A stretch of 37,614 nucleotides of DNA from Candidatus Bathyarchaeota archaeon (GCA_003165195.1 PLSP01000030.1:1-37614); one strand, 5' to 3'. Positions 16,163 to 26,147 are shown, numbered from the stretch's first letter. Numbers and translations are program-made. The notes: a model not told the origin generated them from the sequence alone.

Positions 16163-18382
16163 ATGGTAAATCAGCCACAGCTTCGTGCACGCGGCGTCAA
16201 GGTGCTTAAAGCTGTTTCTTCACCGCTTCGGCTGCAAATCCTCAATTTGCTTTTTGATAAGAGCGCACTTTCCTACACTGAACTTATGAACGAACTCAAA
16301 ATGAACCCTAGCCGAGATGCCGGCAGATTCGCTTACCATCTCAAGTTCATGTTAAAAGCTGAGTTGGTTGAAGCAGACGTTGAAGCAAAAAAATATTTCC
16401 TTACCGACCTTGGCAAAATGGTTCTAGACGTTGCTGACCGTATAGAAAAAAAAGCTGTTAAACCCCGCGGAATGCTTGTTCGCACTTCGCATTTGACGAT
16501 GGAGGAGTTTGACGCTAACAAAATAGCCAATTCGTTGATTAAAGAAGCCAAAGTACCCGCTGAACTTGCGCAGAAAGCGGCGAAAGAAGCTGAGAAGCGA
16601 CTGGTTAAATCCAAAACAAAGTATCTCACTGCCGCTTTGATTAGAGAAATGGTGAATGGGATTCTGGTTGAGAAAGGGTACGAAGACTACCGCCATAAAC
16701 TGACGCGCGTCGGAATGCCAGTACATGAGGTAACCGCGGCGGTAGAGGGCAAAGAGCAGACGGCAGATTCAGCGGCTATCCTCTCGAAGGCGGGGCAATC
16801 AGTGATCGGCGAGTACACGCTGCTAAACATTTTCCCAAGGGATATAGCTGATGCTCACCTGTCAGGCGCTATCCACATCGACGGCCTGGGAACGTGGATA
16901 CTTGAGCCCAACGAGGTAAGCCATGACATGAGGTTCTTTCTGCAAAACGGTCTTAAACTCGATAATACACAACAGGTCAGCGTTGAACCGCCACCAGATT
17001 TTGAGTCAGCCTTGGCATTAGTATTCAATGTCATGTTGCATTCCAGTAAAGAGGTGAACCACACTCAAACATGCAGCTACTTCAACGTTTTTTTGGCGCC
17101 CTTTGCCCGAGGTAACGAACCTTCAAGGCTTAAGGAACATTTGCGTTTGTTCGTCTTAAATTTGAACCAGCACGTTGATGCATCTTTGGGGCTGGAGCTT
17201 TTAACTCCAAAGTTAACCGCGAATAAAGAAGCGATTGGTCCACAGGGTCAAACATGTGGCAAATACTGCGACTACACAGCGGAAAGCCAACTCTTAGCCC
17301 AACTTACGCTTGAAGTTTTCACAGAAGAAAATGGGCAAAAACCTTTGCTTAACCCCAAGCTAACGCTGCGAGTTAGCAAAGATACTTTTGCAGACGAAAA
17401 AGCCGGAGCGCTTCTCCTTAAAGCTCACGATTTGGCGGCTCAGAAAGGCACAGTTTACTTCGCAGCGACAACAAAGAAAGAAGGGGAAAATGTGGTGTAC
17501 TCAACTTCGGGAGTAAAGTTCGCCTCCGACTTGACGGGTGAATGGGAAACGGATACTCTGCGGACGGGCTGTCTAGGCTGCGTAACCATTAATCTACCAC
17601 GAATAGTGCAAGAGTGCGAAAAGGACAAGAACAAGTTTTTAGAGTTAGTTAAGGAACGGTTTGAACTCTCAGCTCGCGCCCTAGTAATTAAAGGTAACAC
17701 GCTCAAACAGTTTGGAAAGAACTCACTGCCGTTCCTGCTCAAAAACGGCAGCGGCGACATTTACTTCAGGCTTGAAAACAGCTCGCGAATCATCAACCTT
17801 GCAGGGTTCCGAGAAGCCGTTGAAACCTTCACAGGGAAAAGCATAAACTCGGAGGAAGGTCGCAGATTCGCCGAGGAAACAATTCAGAACATTTTAGCGT
17901 TTAAGCAAAAGGTCGGCAGAAAATATGGCAGGCGCCTTTACCCAATTATGCTTGGCAATGCTGAAGCTTCAGAGCGTCTTGCGCAACTTGATATTGAAAA
18001 GTTCGGGGTAGCCAAAGTGAAGTTTTCTGGGACACGGGAAAAGCCATACTATTCAACTGCTCGACGGTTACAAGTCTCACTGGTTGGAGAAACTCTCTCT
18101 TTGCAGACTGAGCAGTTGGAAACTGCTCAGAAACTAAGGGGGCTCAACACCGGAGGAACGCTCTGCATCCTTGAGTTGGATGGTGCCGAAGTGAAGCCGG
18201 AAGCGCTGATAAGTCTGACTCGGCGCATCGCGGAAAACCAAACCCTTGAGTTCTTCACTTACAACCGGAGAGCAAGCTACTGCGGCAACTGCAAAAAAAG
18301 CTGGTTTGAAACCCTTCATAAATGCCCTTGTTGTGGTTCCATGAGCGCAATAACAACGTTTGACCGCTTCACTTCAACATAA
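16163..18382 (+). CDS. winged-helix / ATP-cone / NrdD-like protein lacking the glycyl-radical glycine
   Basis: A 739-aa protein. Residues ~10–90 are an ArsR-like winged helix (VLKAVSSPLRLQILNLLF, AGRFAYHLKFMLKAELVE). About 104–185 is an ATP-cone (FDANKIANSLIKEA; LIREMVNGILVEKGY). About 200–700 is an anaerobic ribonucleotide reductase-like barrel, including HTQTCSYFNVFLAPFARG and RTGCLGCVTINLPRI (Cys470, Cys473). A zinc ribbon closes the protein (Cys707, Cys710, Cys721, Cys724). True NrdD then continues with an RVxGY glycyl-radical motif; here the chain ends DRFTST, with Ser738 where Gly is expected. It therefore probably cannot hold the radical. A nucleotide-sensing regulator is plausible. 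I chose the ATG at 16163 (GGGGAAGG 4 nt before) over one 34 codons upstream, whose extra residues match nothing. It is convergent with pyrB. Confidence 0.85.
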   Translation: MVNQPQLRARGVKVLKAVSSPLRLQILNLLFDKSALSYTELMNELKMNPSRDAGRFAYHLKFMLKAELVEADVEAKKYFLTDLGKMVLDVADRIEKKAVKPRGMLVRTSHLTMEEFDANKIANSLIKEAKVPAELAQKAAKEAEKRLVKSKTKYLTAALIREMVNGILVEKGYEDYRHKLTRVGMPVHEVTAAVEGKEQTADSAAILSKAGQSVIGEYTLLNIFPRDIADAHLSGAIHIDGLGTWILEPNEVSHDMRFFLQNGLKLDNTQQVSVEPPPDFESALALVFNVMLHSSKEVNHTQTCSYFNVFLAPFARGNEPSRLKEHLRLFVLNLNQHVDASLGLELLTPKLTANKEAIGPQGQTCGKYCDYTAESQLLAQLTLEVFTEENGQKPLLNPKLTLRVSKDTFADEKAGALLLKAHDLAAQKGTVYFAATTKKEGENVVYSTSGVKFASDLTGEWETDTLRTGCLGCVTINLPRIVQECEKDKNKFLELVKERFELSARALVIKGNTLKQFGKNSLPFLLKNGSGDIYFRLENSSRIINLAGFREAVETFTGKSINSEEGRRFAEETIQNILAFKQKVGRKYGRRLYPIMLGNAEASERLAQLDIEKFGVAKVKFSGTREKPYYSTARRLQVSLVGETLSLQTEQLETAQKLRGLNTGGTLCILELDGAEVKPEALISLTRRIAENQTLEFFTYNRRASYCGNCKKSWFETLHKCPCCGSMSAITTFDRFTST

Positions 18383-18389
18383 AGAAATC

Positions 18390-19349
<960 letters not shown>

Positions 19350-19378
19350 TCATTTTCCATTGACAACTGTTTTCCGCT

Positions 19379-20186
19379 CTACTTTGACTCGGAATTAGGC
19401 TTAGCAGTTATCAAAGCCATTCTAACGTCTATTTCGCACGTGTCAAGTTTCAAGGAATCAATGATGCAATCAGCTGACCAACCGGTATGCCGAAAGATTG
19501 TAATGTAAGAATCGATTGGCAGAATTGTAAGCCATGGCTCTGACTCGCCGGTTCGCCGTCCAGTATTGACTGCAATAGCCACCTCATCGGAGTCGACACC
19601 CGCACGGTGGATACCCAAGCTGGTGGCAAGTACACTGCCCACAGCAGCCCATGATCGAAGCCCAACGAGAAGCTTACAATCGACTTGTTGATCTAAGTAA
19701 ACCAGTAACCCCTCGCAGACAAGTAAATTGGGGCAATCTACATCGTGTCCAGCGTTGCTCAGTTTCGCCTCAACATCGTCTGAGCAAAAGTCTGCCGGGA
19801 CCATCGTCAACCATTCCATGTCAGCGCCTATAAATTTGAGTAGATGCAACTTGTCTGTCTGGGTTACAGGATGGTATAGCTCAAAAAACCGTACACCCTC
19901 CGCCCGGAATCTTAGTGCTCGGTCGTCGTAGCCCAGCACCGCAAATCACAATCTGAGTGATACCTGAAGAAATCGCTGACTGAACCTGCTCGTCAAAGAA
20001 CCGGGTGCGTTCGATGATGGGCCAAAGCAGGCTTGTAGGTCGCGTTCCGTTAACGAGTCGTTTTTGAGCCTCTGGGTCACCTTCAGTTGAGTGTGGTCTT
20101 TCGATGCTGGCCCGGTTTAATGCTACAATTTGACTTGTTCTTGATATACCTCTTTCTAAGTTAGGAATTTTTTTGCCAGGGGTCAT
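19379..20186 (-). pseudogene. SAM methyltransferase, LCMT/TIGR00027-like, broken by one frameshift
   Basis: The N-terminal frame (from 20186, ATG) reads GISRTSQIVALNRASIERPH, then TQIVICGAGL. The continuation lies in another frame: GYDDRALRFRAEGVRFFELY, HPVTQTDKLHLLKFIG, and on to 19379. Joined, they give ~268 aa with the SAM loop GAGL-x-DxRALRF and FExxHPxTQ of the leucine carboxyl methyltransferase-like family. One missing base near 19,930, inside the SAM loop, explains the split. The rest of the frame is clean, so this is either a recent mutation or an assembly error. The family is commoner in bacteria, so transfer is possible. Substrate unknown. Confidence 0.7.
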
Positions 20187-20421
20187 TTAAAGGAGCACTC
20201 AACAAAATAGTTTCTAATTCGGTTCTTAAAGCTAACCTGGTCGATAAACGTAAACCAATATTTAGTTCAAAAAAACAAGAATTTATGCTGGTCGCTCGCT
20301 TCTTTTCCCTGCGATTTAGAGCTTATATGTTTTTGTTGTAGTTTAAAGGCTGCAACACAGTTTTAATAACGACAAATGGGCAATAATGAATTAAAACGGG
20401 AAATTTTAAAGGTGTTTTTAC

Positions 20422-20619
20422 ATGGAATCAATCATGGAAAAAATTTCAAAACGCGATCGAGTTAAAGAATCGTTTAACACTCAAGGATACATGCCCCGGA
20501 TTTATGAGGTTAGGTCTCCGTGCCAATGGCTCGAACACTGCTATGAGGGTAAGTGCCCTGCTTTTATGAAAGTCAACGGCAACTTTTACTGTGCAAAAAC
20601 TAAACAGATACACAGCTAA
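20422..20619 (+). CDS. 65-aa four-cysteine mini-protein
   Basis: Charged helical N-terminus (MEKISKRDRVKESF), then a compact C-terminal half with Cys34, Cys40, Cys45 and Cys57 (SPCQWLEHC, YEGKCPAFMK, NFYCAKTK). The CX5CX4CX11C spacing is well suited to one zinc or Fe–S site. An AAGGTG site lies ~8 nt before the ATG, and a TATA-like CTTATATG is ~100 bp upstream. No family recognised. It is a separate unit between the broken methyltransferase and mdh. Real coding is likely from the ribosome site and the aromatic/Cys pattern. Confidence 0.6.
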   Translation: MESIMEKISKRDRVKESFNTQGYMPRIYEVRSPCQWLEHCYEGKCPAFMKVNGNFYCAKTKQIHS

Positions 20620-20666
20620 TCAAATTTTTGAGCTATCAAGCCTATTTCATACGTAAGCGTTTTACG

Positions 20667-21578
20667 TCAACTCTTTAGAGAGGAAATGCCAGCTTTAACT
20701 GCAGCCACTGACTTTGCAAATTTTTCTTTAGATTCATTTGATAGCTCTAGCTCTATTATTTTTTCAACCCCTGCCTTTCCGAGAACAACTGGGACACCGA
20801 TCGAGACATCCGAAAAACCGTATTCGCCGTTAAGGCATGTAGATACGCTCATAACGCGGTTCCTTCCCGTGAGGATTGCATCAGCTGTTGTGGCAATAAC
20901 GGCTCCAGGAGCGTAGGTTGTTGACCCCTTGAGTTTGATAACATCAGCGCCTGAAGTTATTGTTCGATTAATTATTTTTTCGATTTTCTCGTTGGATAGA
21001 AAATTTGTTATAGGAATGCCCGAGATAGAGGCATATTCAGGAAGAGGAACCATTGAGTCGCCGTGTTCGCCGATAACTAACGCGTTTGTGTCCTCTCTGG
21101 AAACGTTCAGCTCCTCAGCGATGTAAGTTCTAAAACGCATTGTATCCAAAATGTTGCCCATGCCAAAGAGGCAACAGCGTGGAAAACCTGATTCTTGGGA
21201 AGCAACATACGTCATTACGTCAACAGGGTTTGTTACCATCATCAATTTACAGTCTGGGGCATATTTGATGACCTCTTTCACGATAGACTGCATGATTCCA
21301 GCGTTGGTTTTAATCAAGTCCATGCGGGTCATGTCTGGCCTTCTTCCCAGACCAGCAGTGACAATCACAAGCTCTGAGCCCTCCATTTGGGTGTAGTCGC
21401 TAGTTCCCAAGATTTTGCCATCAAATTCGATGGCGGGCGCAGCCTGCATCATATCAAGAGCTTCCCCTTTGGCTAGCTGCTCGTTCGCGTCAATTAGCAC
21501 AACATCACTGATTTTATAGCGCAAAATATCATATGCTGCTGCGCTTCCCACTTTACCAGCTCCAATAATAGATATCAT
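20667..21578 (-). CDS. mdh: malate dehydrogenase, LDH-like family
   Basis: A 303-aa NAD(P)-dependent 2-hydroxyacid dehydrogenase. The Rossmann loop GAGKVGS (6–12) is followed by Asp30 at the end of beta-2 (VLIDAN), favouring NAD. The mobile loop GLGRRPDMTR has Arg80/Arg85 at the malate-specifying positions. TNPVD (116–120), FRTYIAEEL and catalytic His172 in GEHGDSMVP are present. It interconverts malate and oxaloacetate. GMGNILDTMRFR replaces the usual GMAGVLDSARFR, a small oddity near the substrate Asp. A GGTGA site lies 5 nt before the ATG. It is co-transcribed with the UspA gene 18 nt upstream. Confidence 0.92.
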   Translation of the reverse strand: MISIIGAGKVGSAAAYDILRYKISDVVLIDANEQLAKGEALDMMQAAPAIEFDGKILGTSDYTQMEGSELVIVTAGLGRRPDMTRMDLIKTNAGIMQSIVKEVIKYAPDCKLMMVTNPVDVMTYVASQESGFPRCCLFGMGNILDTMRFRTYIAEELNVSREDTNALVIGEHGDSMVPLPEYASISGIPITNFLSNEKIEKIINRTITSGADVIKLKGSTTYAPGAVIATTADAILTGRNRVMSVSTCLNGEYGFSDVSIGVPVVLGKAGVEKIIELELSNESKEKFAKSVAAVKAGISSLKS

Positions 21579-21596
21579 CTAAATCACCAAAAACTC

Positions 21597-22049
21597 TTAT
21601 TTCACTATAATAATCGGGCAGGACGCATCGTGAACGACTTTCTCGCTTACGTTGCCCAAAACCCTTTCCCTCATTTTACTTTGATCCTTATGACCTAAAA
21701 CAATAAGGTCGAAACTGCCCTCAAAAACAGCATTTTCAATTTCTGTGGCGGCGTCTCCCTCTCTCAGCATCGTTGAAACCGTCAGGTTCGGCTTAGCTAT
21801 TTTGGCGTGGGCGATCGCTTTGCTTAAAATTTCTTCGTGGACCTTTCGGATATCTTTGGCAAAGGCAGCTAAGTTGGCAGCAGTAGTTTCAACAAGTTCC
21901 TGTGGAACAGTCCCCAACGCACTAAGCGATGGGGAAACAGTCAAAATGGTAATGACGGCGTTGTATTTTTCAGTTAAATCTAAAGCAAAATCTAGAATTT
22001 TACCTGTCGTTTCTGAGCCGTCTACTGCCACTAGGACTTTAGTAATCAA
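21597..22049 (-). CDS. universal stress protein, UspA family
   Basis: A 150-aa alpha/beta protein of the usual UspA length. It begins ITKVLVAVDGSETTGKILDF, with VLREGDAATEIENAV-like text (TMLREGDAATEI) and FDLIVLGHKDQSK before the nucleotide-binding tail RVLGNVSEKVVHDASCPIIIVK. The ATP motif is normally G-2x-G-9x-G(S/T); here GH replaces the first GxxG and Asn the Ser, so ATP binding may be weak. It is first in a two-gene unit with mdh. Confidence 0.9.
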   Translation of the reverse strand: MITKVLVAVDGSETTGKILDFALDLTEKYNAVITILTVSPSLSALGTVPQELVETTAANLAAFAKDIRKVHEEILSKAIAHAKIAKPNLTVSTMLREGDAATEIENAVFEGSFDLIVLGHKDQSKMRERVLGNVSEKVVHDASCPIIIVK

Positions 22050-22242
22050 AACTTCGCCTCCGCGGTTAAGGTTGACTATCGTTTTGACAAAACTTAAAGC
22101 TTCCCATAATCTGTCGCAGACTTTGTGTATGTCGCTAACGGGTCAGCTTTTTTCACTGATGGCTTTAAACAATATAAAGGTAAAGTGCTATTAAATATTG
22201 AAGTTTGGGGAGGGTTAGTGGATAAATAAGCATATTCCGGCA

Positions 22243-23853
22243 TTGCTAGTGATGCTTATTATTGTTTTAACAGGTTTAACAAGCGTAAATTTCCCCAGCG
22301 TCCATGCACAACAAACTACCGATCAAACCCCTAACAGTTGGACCCAACTAACTTCAATGCTGACGCCAAGAGCTGGACTCGGTACAGCAGTTATTGATGG
22401 AAAAATTTACGCAATCGGCGGGACAAGCGATAATTTGCCAGTTAATAGTAACGAACAGTACGATCCTTTTACAGACACTTGGACTACAGAAGCAGCAATG
22501 CCTACCGCTCGAAGTGGAGTCGCCGTGGCTGTTTACCAAAACAAAATCTATGTTATAGGCGGCACCGTTGGCGGCACAAGTTTTGTGGGAAACAACGAAG
22601 TTTACGATCCTACAACGAACACTTGGGAAACGAGAGCGTCCATGCCCACGCCCAGAGCAGACTTAAACGCAGTGGTGGTTGGGGACAAAATATACCTGAT
22701 CGGAGGCGAAGAATATTCCAGTGTTTCCCCGAATTTTGTTCAAACAAATATAAACGAGGTCTACGATCCAGTGAATAACACCTGGAGTACTGCAGTCTCT
22801 TGTATAACTCCTGTTTACGGGTACGCGTCAGCTACAATAAACGGGAAAATCTATATTATTGGTGGAGCAAAAAGCCCAGGAAATACTTTTGTTAACACCA
22901 ATCAAGTATATGACCCCCAGATTAACCAGTGGAGTCTAGACGCAGAACTTCCTGCCTTAGCTTCTTATGGGGCTGCAGCAGCGACAGAAGGTTACATGGC
23001 GCCTTCACAAATCGATTTCATAGGAGGCTATTTTTCGGGTTCTTTCCAGAGGAGCACCCAAGTGTTCTACCCAAATAACGACTCCTGGAGTACTGGTGCT
23101 TCAATGCCTACAACTCGAGCCTACCTAAGCCTTGCTGTTGTTAACGATATTGTCTATGCAATAGGCGGGTATGATGGGACAAATTGGCTAAATGCCACTG
23201 AAGCTTATGCACCGCCAGGTTATGGAACTGTTGCACCGATAGTTCAAATAACCTCGCCCGAAAACAAAACGTATTCTTCGGTAATCCTTGCTTTTGATGT
23301 TAACAGAGGCGCCCAATGGATAGGTTACAGTTTAGATAATCAAGCAAACGAGACTATTACAGGCGACGTTGAACTATCTTACCTAACGCAGGGGGGACAT
23401 AAATTAGTAATTTATGCAAATGATAGCGCTGGGAACATGGGAGCGTCAAACACCGTGTACTTTTCTATAAACACGTTGCCTCCAAAAATCACCTTCTTAA
23501 CACCTCAAAACACCTCTTACGGCTCAGGGGATATTCAGTTGACTTTTGTAACGAGCGAGCCTCCAGCCTGGATTTCCTACAATTTAGATAATCAGGGAAA
23601 TGTCACAATAATTGGAAACGTCACTCTTCCTGCATTGCCTAATGGCTCACACAGTTTAACCGTTTACGCCTCCGATGTAGTGGGTAATATCGGCTCAGTA
23701 ACGGTTGATTTTACGATAGTTACATTTCCGCTTGTTCCGGTGGCAGCAACTATAACCACCATAGTCATAGTTTTAGCAGCCGGAATATTACTTTATAGAC
23801 GCAAAAAGTCAGGAGAAAGCCCAAGAACAACAGCTCCAAAACAAAACACATGA
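22243..23853 (+). CDS. secreted kelch-repeat protein with Ig-like repeats and a C-terminal membrane anchor
   Basis: About 536 aa. A hydrophobic signal sequence ends near HAQQ. Six kelch blades follow, with cores GKIYAIGG, NKIYVIGG, DKIYLIGG, GKIYIIGG, SQIDFIGG and DIVYAIGG, each with a YDPxTNTW-type strand. Two tandem ~85-residue beta domains come next (ITSPENKTYSS…SLDNQANETI; LTPQNTSYGSG…NLDNQGNVTI). A membrane helix and RRKK stop-transfer end the protein. It is likely an external adhesion or glycan-binding protein. The start is uncertain: GTG (22218) after GGGGAGGG begins MDK but is one base out of frame, and removing one base would give a complete signal peptide. TTG 22243 or ATG 22252 are the in-frame options. 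Confidence 0.85.
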   Translation: MLVMLIIVLTGLTSVNFPSVHAQQTTDQTPNSWTQLTSMLTPRAGLGTAVIDGKIYAIGGTSDNLPVNSNEQYDPFTDTWTTEAAMPTARSGVAVAVYQNKIYVIGGTVGGTSFVGNNEVYDPTTNTWETRASMPTPRADLNAVVVGDKIYLIGGEEYSSVSPNFVQTNINEVYDPVNNTWSTAVSCITPVYGYASATINGKIYIIGGAKSPGNTFVNTNQVYDPQINQWSLDAELPALASYGAAAATEGYMAPSQIDFIGGYFSGSFQRSTQVFYPNNDSWSTGASMPTTRAYLSLAVVNDIVYAIGGYDGTNWLNATEAYAPPGYGTVAPIVQITSPENKTYSSVILAFDVNRGAQWIGYSLDNQANETITGDVELSYLTQGGHKLVIYANDSAGNMGASNTVYFSINTLPPKITFLTPQNTSYGSGDIQLTFVTSEPPAWISYNLDNQGNVTIIGNVTLPALPNGSHSLTVYASDVVGNIGSVTVDFTIVTFPLVPVAATITTIVIVLAAGILLYRRKKSGESPRTTAPKQNT

Positions 23854-24023
23854 GAAAAGAGGCCCTGCCTATTTACCGCCTAAAAAACCAAAATAAAAGA
23901 ATGTTCTGTTTATCAGAAGAATTTTGCAGTTTTAAGGGGTTGTGAGCTGTTAGTTACATTTTAGGTTTACTAGAGGGAAAATTTTAAGTAAATAGCAGCC
24001 ACCATTCACAGAAGGCGCTACGT

Positions 24024-24275
24024 ATGGGCTACGAAGTAAATTATGACGAAGGCGAACATGCAGGCTGCTCCTCCAAACTAGTTATTGCAGACAGAATCTT
24101 TTATGTAAAACATTTCAACGCTGGTGCTTCTAGGTTTTTTTCAGGAGATCAGCAGGGCGTCATACAGAAAGAGATTTCCAAGGCTGAGTTTGACCTGTGG
24201 GTGAACATTTTAGCTGACGATCAGGTGCAGGCGTTGGAGATTCAGGGAAAACTTGCCGTGGGAAAAAAATATTGA
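24024..24275 (+). CDS. hypothetical protein, 83 aa
   Basis: Soluble, mixed alpha/beta appearance: GYEVNYDEGEHAGCSSKLVI, ADRIFYVKHFNAGASRFF, then an amphipathic helix (KAEFDLWVNILADDQ). No cysteine pair, signal peptide or known motif. AGAAGG lies ~11 nt before the ATG. It sits after the kelch gene and converges with the ABC permease, with only 3 nt between stops. Codon use looks normal. No function can be assigned. Confidence 0.55.
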   Translation: MGYEVNYDEGEHAGCSSKLVIADRIFYVKHFNAGASRFFSGDQQGVIQKEISKAEFDLWVNILADDQVQALEIQGKLAVGKKY

Positions 24276-24278
24276 GCT

Positions 24279-24986
24279 TTAGACATCCTTCCAACGCGTC
24301 TTTTTAACAGCAATAAAAAGAATTATGCCAGTTACCGCGGATAAAACTACCCAGTCGATAACTAACAAGCTAGACGAAATGTTGAGGAAGCCTGTCGCTG
24401 AATGCATGATTTCAGCGGCGTAGGTTGTTGGCGAAAGGTAAGCTAAGTAGTTGAATGGGCTAGGAATGTAGTTTATCGGGTAATACACGGGCGGCAAAGT
24501 GGCAAACAAAAGCGAAAGCAACCTTGAGAATGCATAGCTTTGAACCACATCATTTGAGAAGGTAGACAACATGAACCCTAAAGCCACGGACATAGCGAAC
24601 ATAAGCAACAGCACAATAGACAAGACAACAGTTTGAAGAAGTGAAGGATGCAGATAGATGCCTGCAAGCACAATTAGGATAACTAAGCCTGGGATTGAGT
24701 AAACGATTTCCGCAAGAGCCATTCCACCCATATAGAGACGGGAACTTGTTGGTGAACTAACAACCATGTCCTGAAGCTTAAAATCGTTCTTCAAATGAGA
24801 AAGGTCTGATTGAAGTGCAATCCCACTTGAAAAGAAAATCATTATCAAACCGCCCTCAATGGCGGTACCGAAAAGTTTGCCCCTACTTACAAAGCTTACC
24901 ACCGCCAACAGTGAAAGCGGCGAAATAACAGTGCTAATTAACACAATGGGGTAGTTTTTCATCTCGTAAATCGCATTGACTAGCAC
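24279..24986 (-). CDS. ABC-2 type transporter permease
   Basis: About 235 aa with six hydrophobic segments, the layout of ABC-2 exporters. The last periplasmic loop, PPVYYPINYIPSPFNYLAYLSPTTYAAEIM, carries the proline/tyrosine-rich element typical of this family. It partners the ATPase gene just upstream; the substrate may be a lipid, drug or polymer. The GTG at 24986 gives a shortened N-terminus. The open frame continues back to the ATPase stop, and a CTG directly after it (25018–25020) would add KRSRLSQILAG, a better match to family starts. The true start may therefore be a coupled CTG. Confidence 0.85.
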   Translation of the reverse strand: MLVNAIYEMKNYPIVLISTVISPLSLLAVVSFVSRGKLFGTAIEGGLIMIFFSSGIALQSDLSHLKNDFKLQDMVVSSPTSSRLYMGGMALAEIVYSIPGLVILIVLAGIYLHPSLLQTVVLSIVLLLMFAMSVALGFMLSTFSNDVVQSYAFSRLLSLLFATLPPVYYPINYIPSPFNYLAYLSPTTYAAEIMHSATGFLNISSSLLVIDWVVLSAVTGIILFIAVKKTRWKDV

Positions 24987-25022
24987 GCCTGCGAGGATTT
25001 GGCTCAGTCTACTACGCTTCAG

Positions 25023-25925
25023 CTATTCATCCCTCGCTTTTTGACCGACCAAGCTGAAGAAAATATCGTCCAAGGTCACTGGTGCAATAGAAAATCTAAC
25101 GCCCTTCTCAGCCAGCGACTTAGCTAATGTAAATGCTTCTTCTTCATTAGTCATTATTTGAGTGATTCCTGTTGTGCTCGTGGTGACCTGAGCTTCCTTG
25201 ATGGTTGGAACAAGAGCTTTCGGAGGCAATTTAACGCTATACTGGAATCTTGAGCTTTTCCGCAGTTCAGAAAGAGTCCCAATAGATACTAACTGACCAT
25301 CTTTAAGAATGGCTATTCGATCCGCAAGCTGCTCGGCTTCCTCGAGATAATGGGTTGTAAGAAAAATAAACCGTTCCTTGCCAAGCGTGCGAAGAATATC
25401 CCATAGTTCCCGCCTTGAAATAGGGTCTAAACCAGTTGTGGGCTCATCAAGAAAAATAACTTCCGCTTCCGAAGCAGTTACGGTTGCAAGAAGCACTTTT
25501 CTTTTAGTGCCACCTGAAAGCTTACTATTAAGCACGTTAGCGTATTCCTGAAGGCCAAGCTTTGCAAGCGACTGATCAGCCAGCCTTTTCGCGTCACCAT
25601 AACTGTATCCTCGCCAAAGAAGATAAGAAAAAACCGTTTGTTTAGGCGTCATCCACCTTATCGCCCTGGCCTCCTGGGGCACAATCGCAATCTTCTCGCG
25701 CAGCTTACCCTCTTGCGTCAAAATGTCAAAGCCATTAATGCTTGCCGTTCCAGAAGTCGGCTCAAGCTCAGTGGACAAGATTCGGATAAGCGTTGTTTTT
25801 CCAGCTCCATTTCTACCGATCAGTCCAAAGATCCCTTTGGTTTCCACTTGGAAAGTGACGTTTTCAAGTGCCTTACGTTTGTCCTCGTAAACCTTTGTCA
25901 ATCCGCTGCATGCAAGCGTGTCCAT
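25023..25925 (-). CDS. ABC transporter ATP-binding protein
   Basis: A 300-aa single nucleotide-binding domain plus a ~70-aa C-terminal extension. Walker A GRNGAGKTT (37–45), Q-loop PQEARAI (Gln84), signature LSGGT (136–140), Walker B VIFLDEPTTGLDP (Asp160, Glu161) and H-loop His192 (TTHYLEEAEQ) are all intact. It powers the permease encoded directly downstream. I choose the ATG at 25925 (AAGG 4 nt before); a longer frame adds 16 residues that match nothing. The gene is divergent from the DUF362 protein. Confidence 0.92.
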   Translation of the reverse strand: MDTLACSGLTKVYEDKRKALENVTFQVETKGIFGLIGRNGAGKTTLIRILSTELEPTSGTASINGFDILTQEGKLREKIAIVPQEARAIRWMTPKQTVFSYLLWRGYSYGDAKRLADQSLAKLGLQEYANVLNSKLSGGTKRKVLLATVTASEAEVIFLDEPTTGLDPISRRELWDILRTLGKERFIFLTTHYLEEAEQLADRIAILKDGQLVSIGTLSELRKSSRFQYSVKLPPKALVPTIKEAQVTTSTTGITQIMTNEEEAFTLAKSLAEKGVRFSIAPVTLDDIFFSLVGQKARDE

Positions 25926-26103
25926 AAAACCTTGCAACCTAAAATACGCATGACACGCATACGTATATTTCATTTGCTCAAACGATCGGCAAATCTAATA
26001 CATGGGGAGCTTGCGAACCACAAGCCCTCCACTATTCCCCTAACTATTTGCTTAATGCTTCAACAGACAAATAGTATCAAATCACACCCGTCAGGCAAGA
26101 TTA

Positions 26104-26116
26104 ACTTTATATTAAG
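26104..26116 (+). promoter_or_regulatory. TATA box of the DUF362 gene
   Basis: ACTTTATATTAAG lies ~35 bp before the ATG, predicting a ~10-nt leader that still holds GAGAGGG, a strong ribosome binding site 9 nt before the start. Confidence 0.45.
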
Positions 26117-26147
26117 ACATTTCAATACACCAAGAGAGGGACATTGT

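Noticed and set aside
25638-26147. Long N-terminal extension of the DUF362 protein
   Set aside because: It runs antisense through the ABC ATPase, whereas a strong ribosome site and TATA box mark the ATG at 26148.
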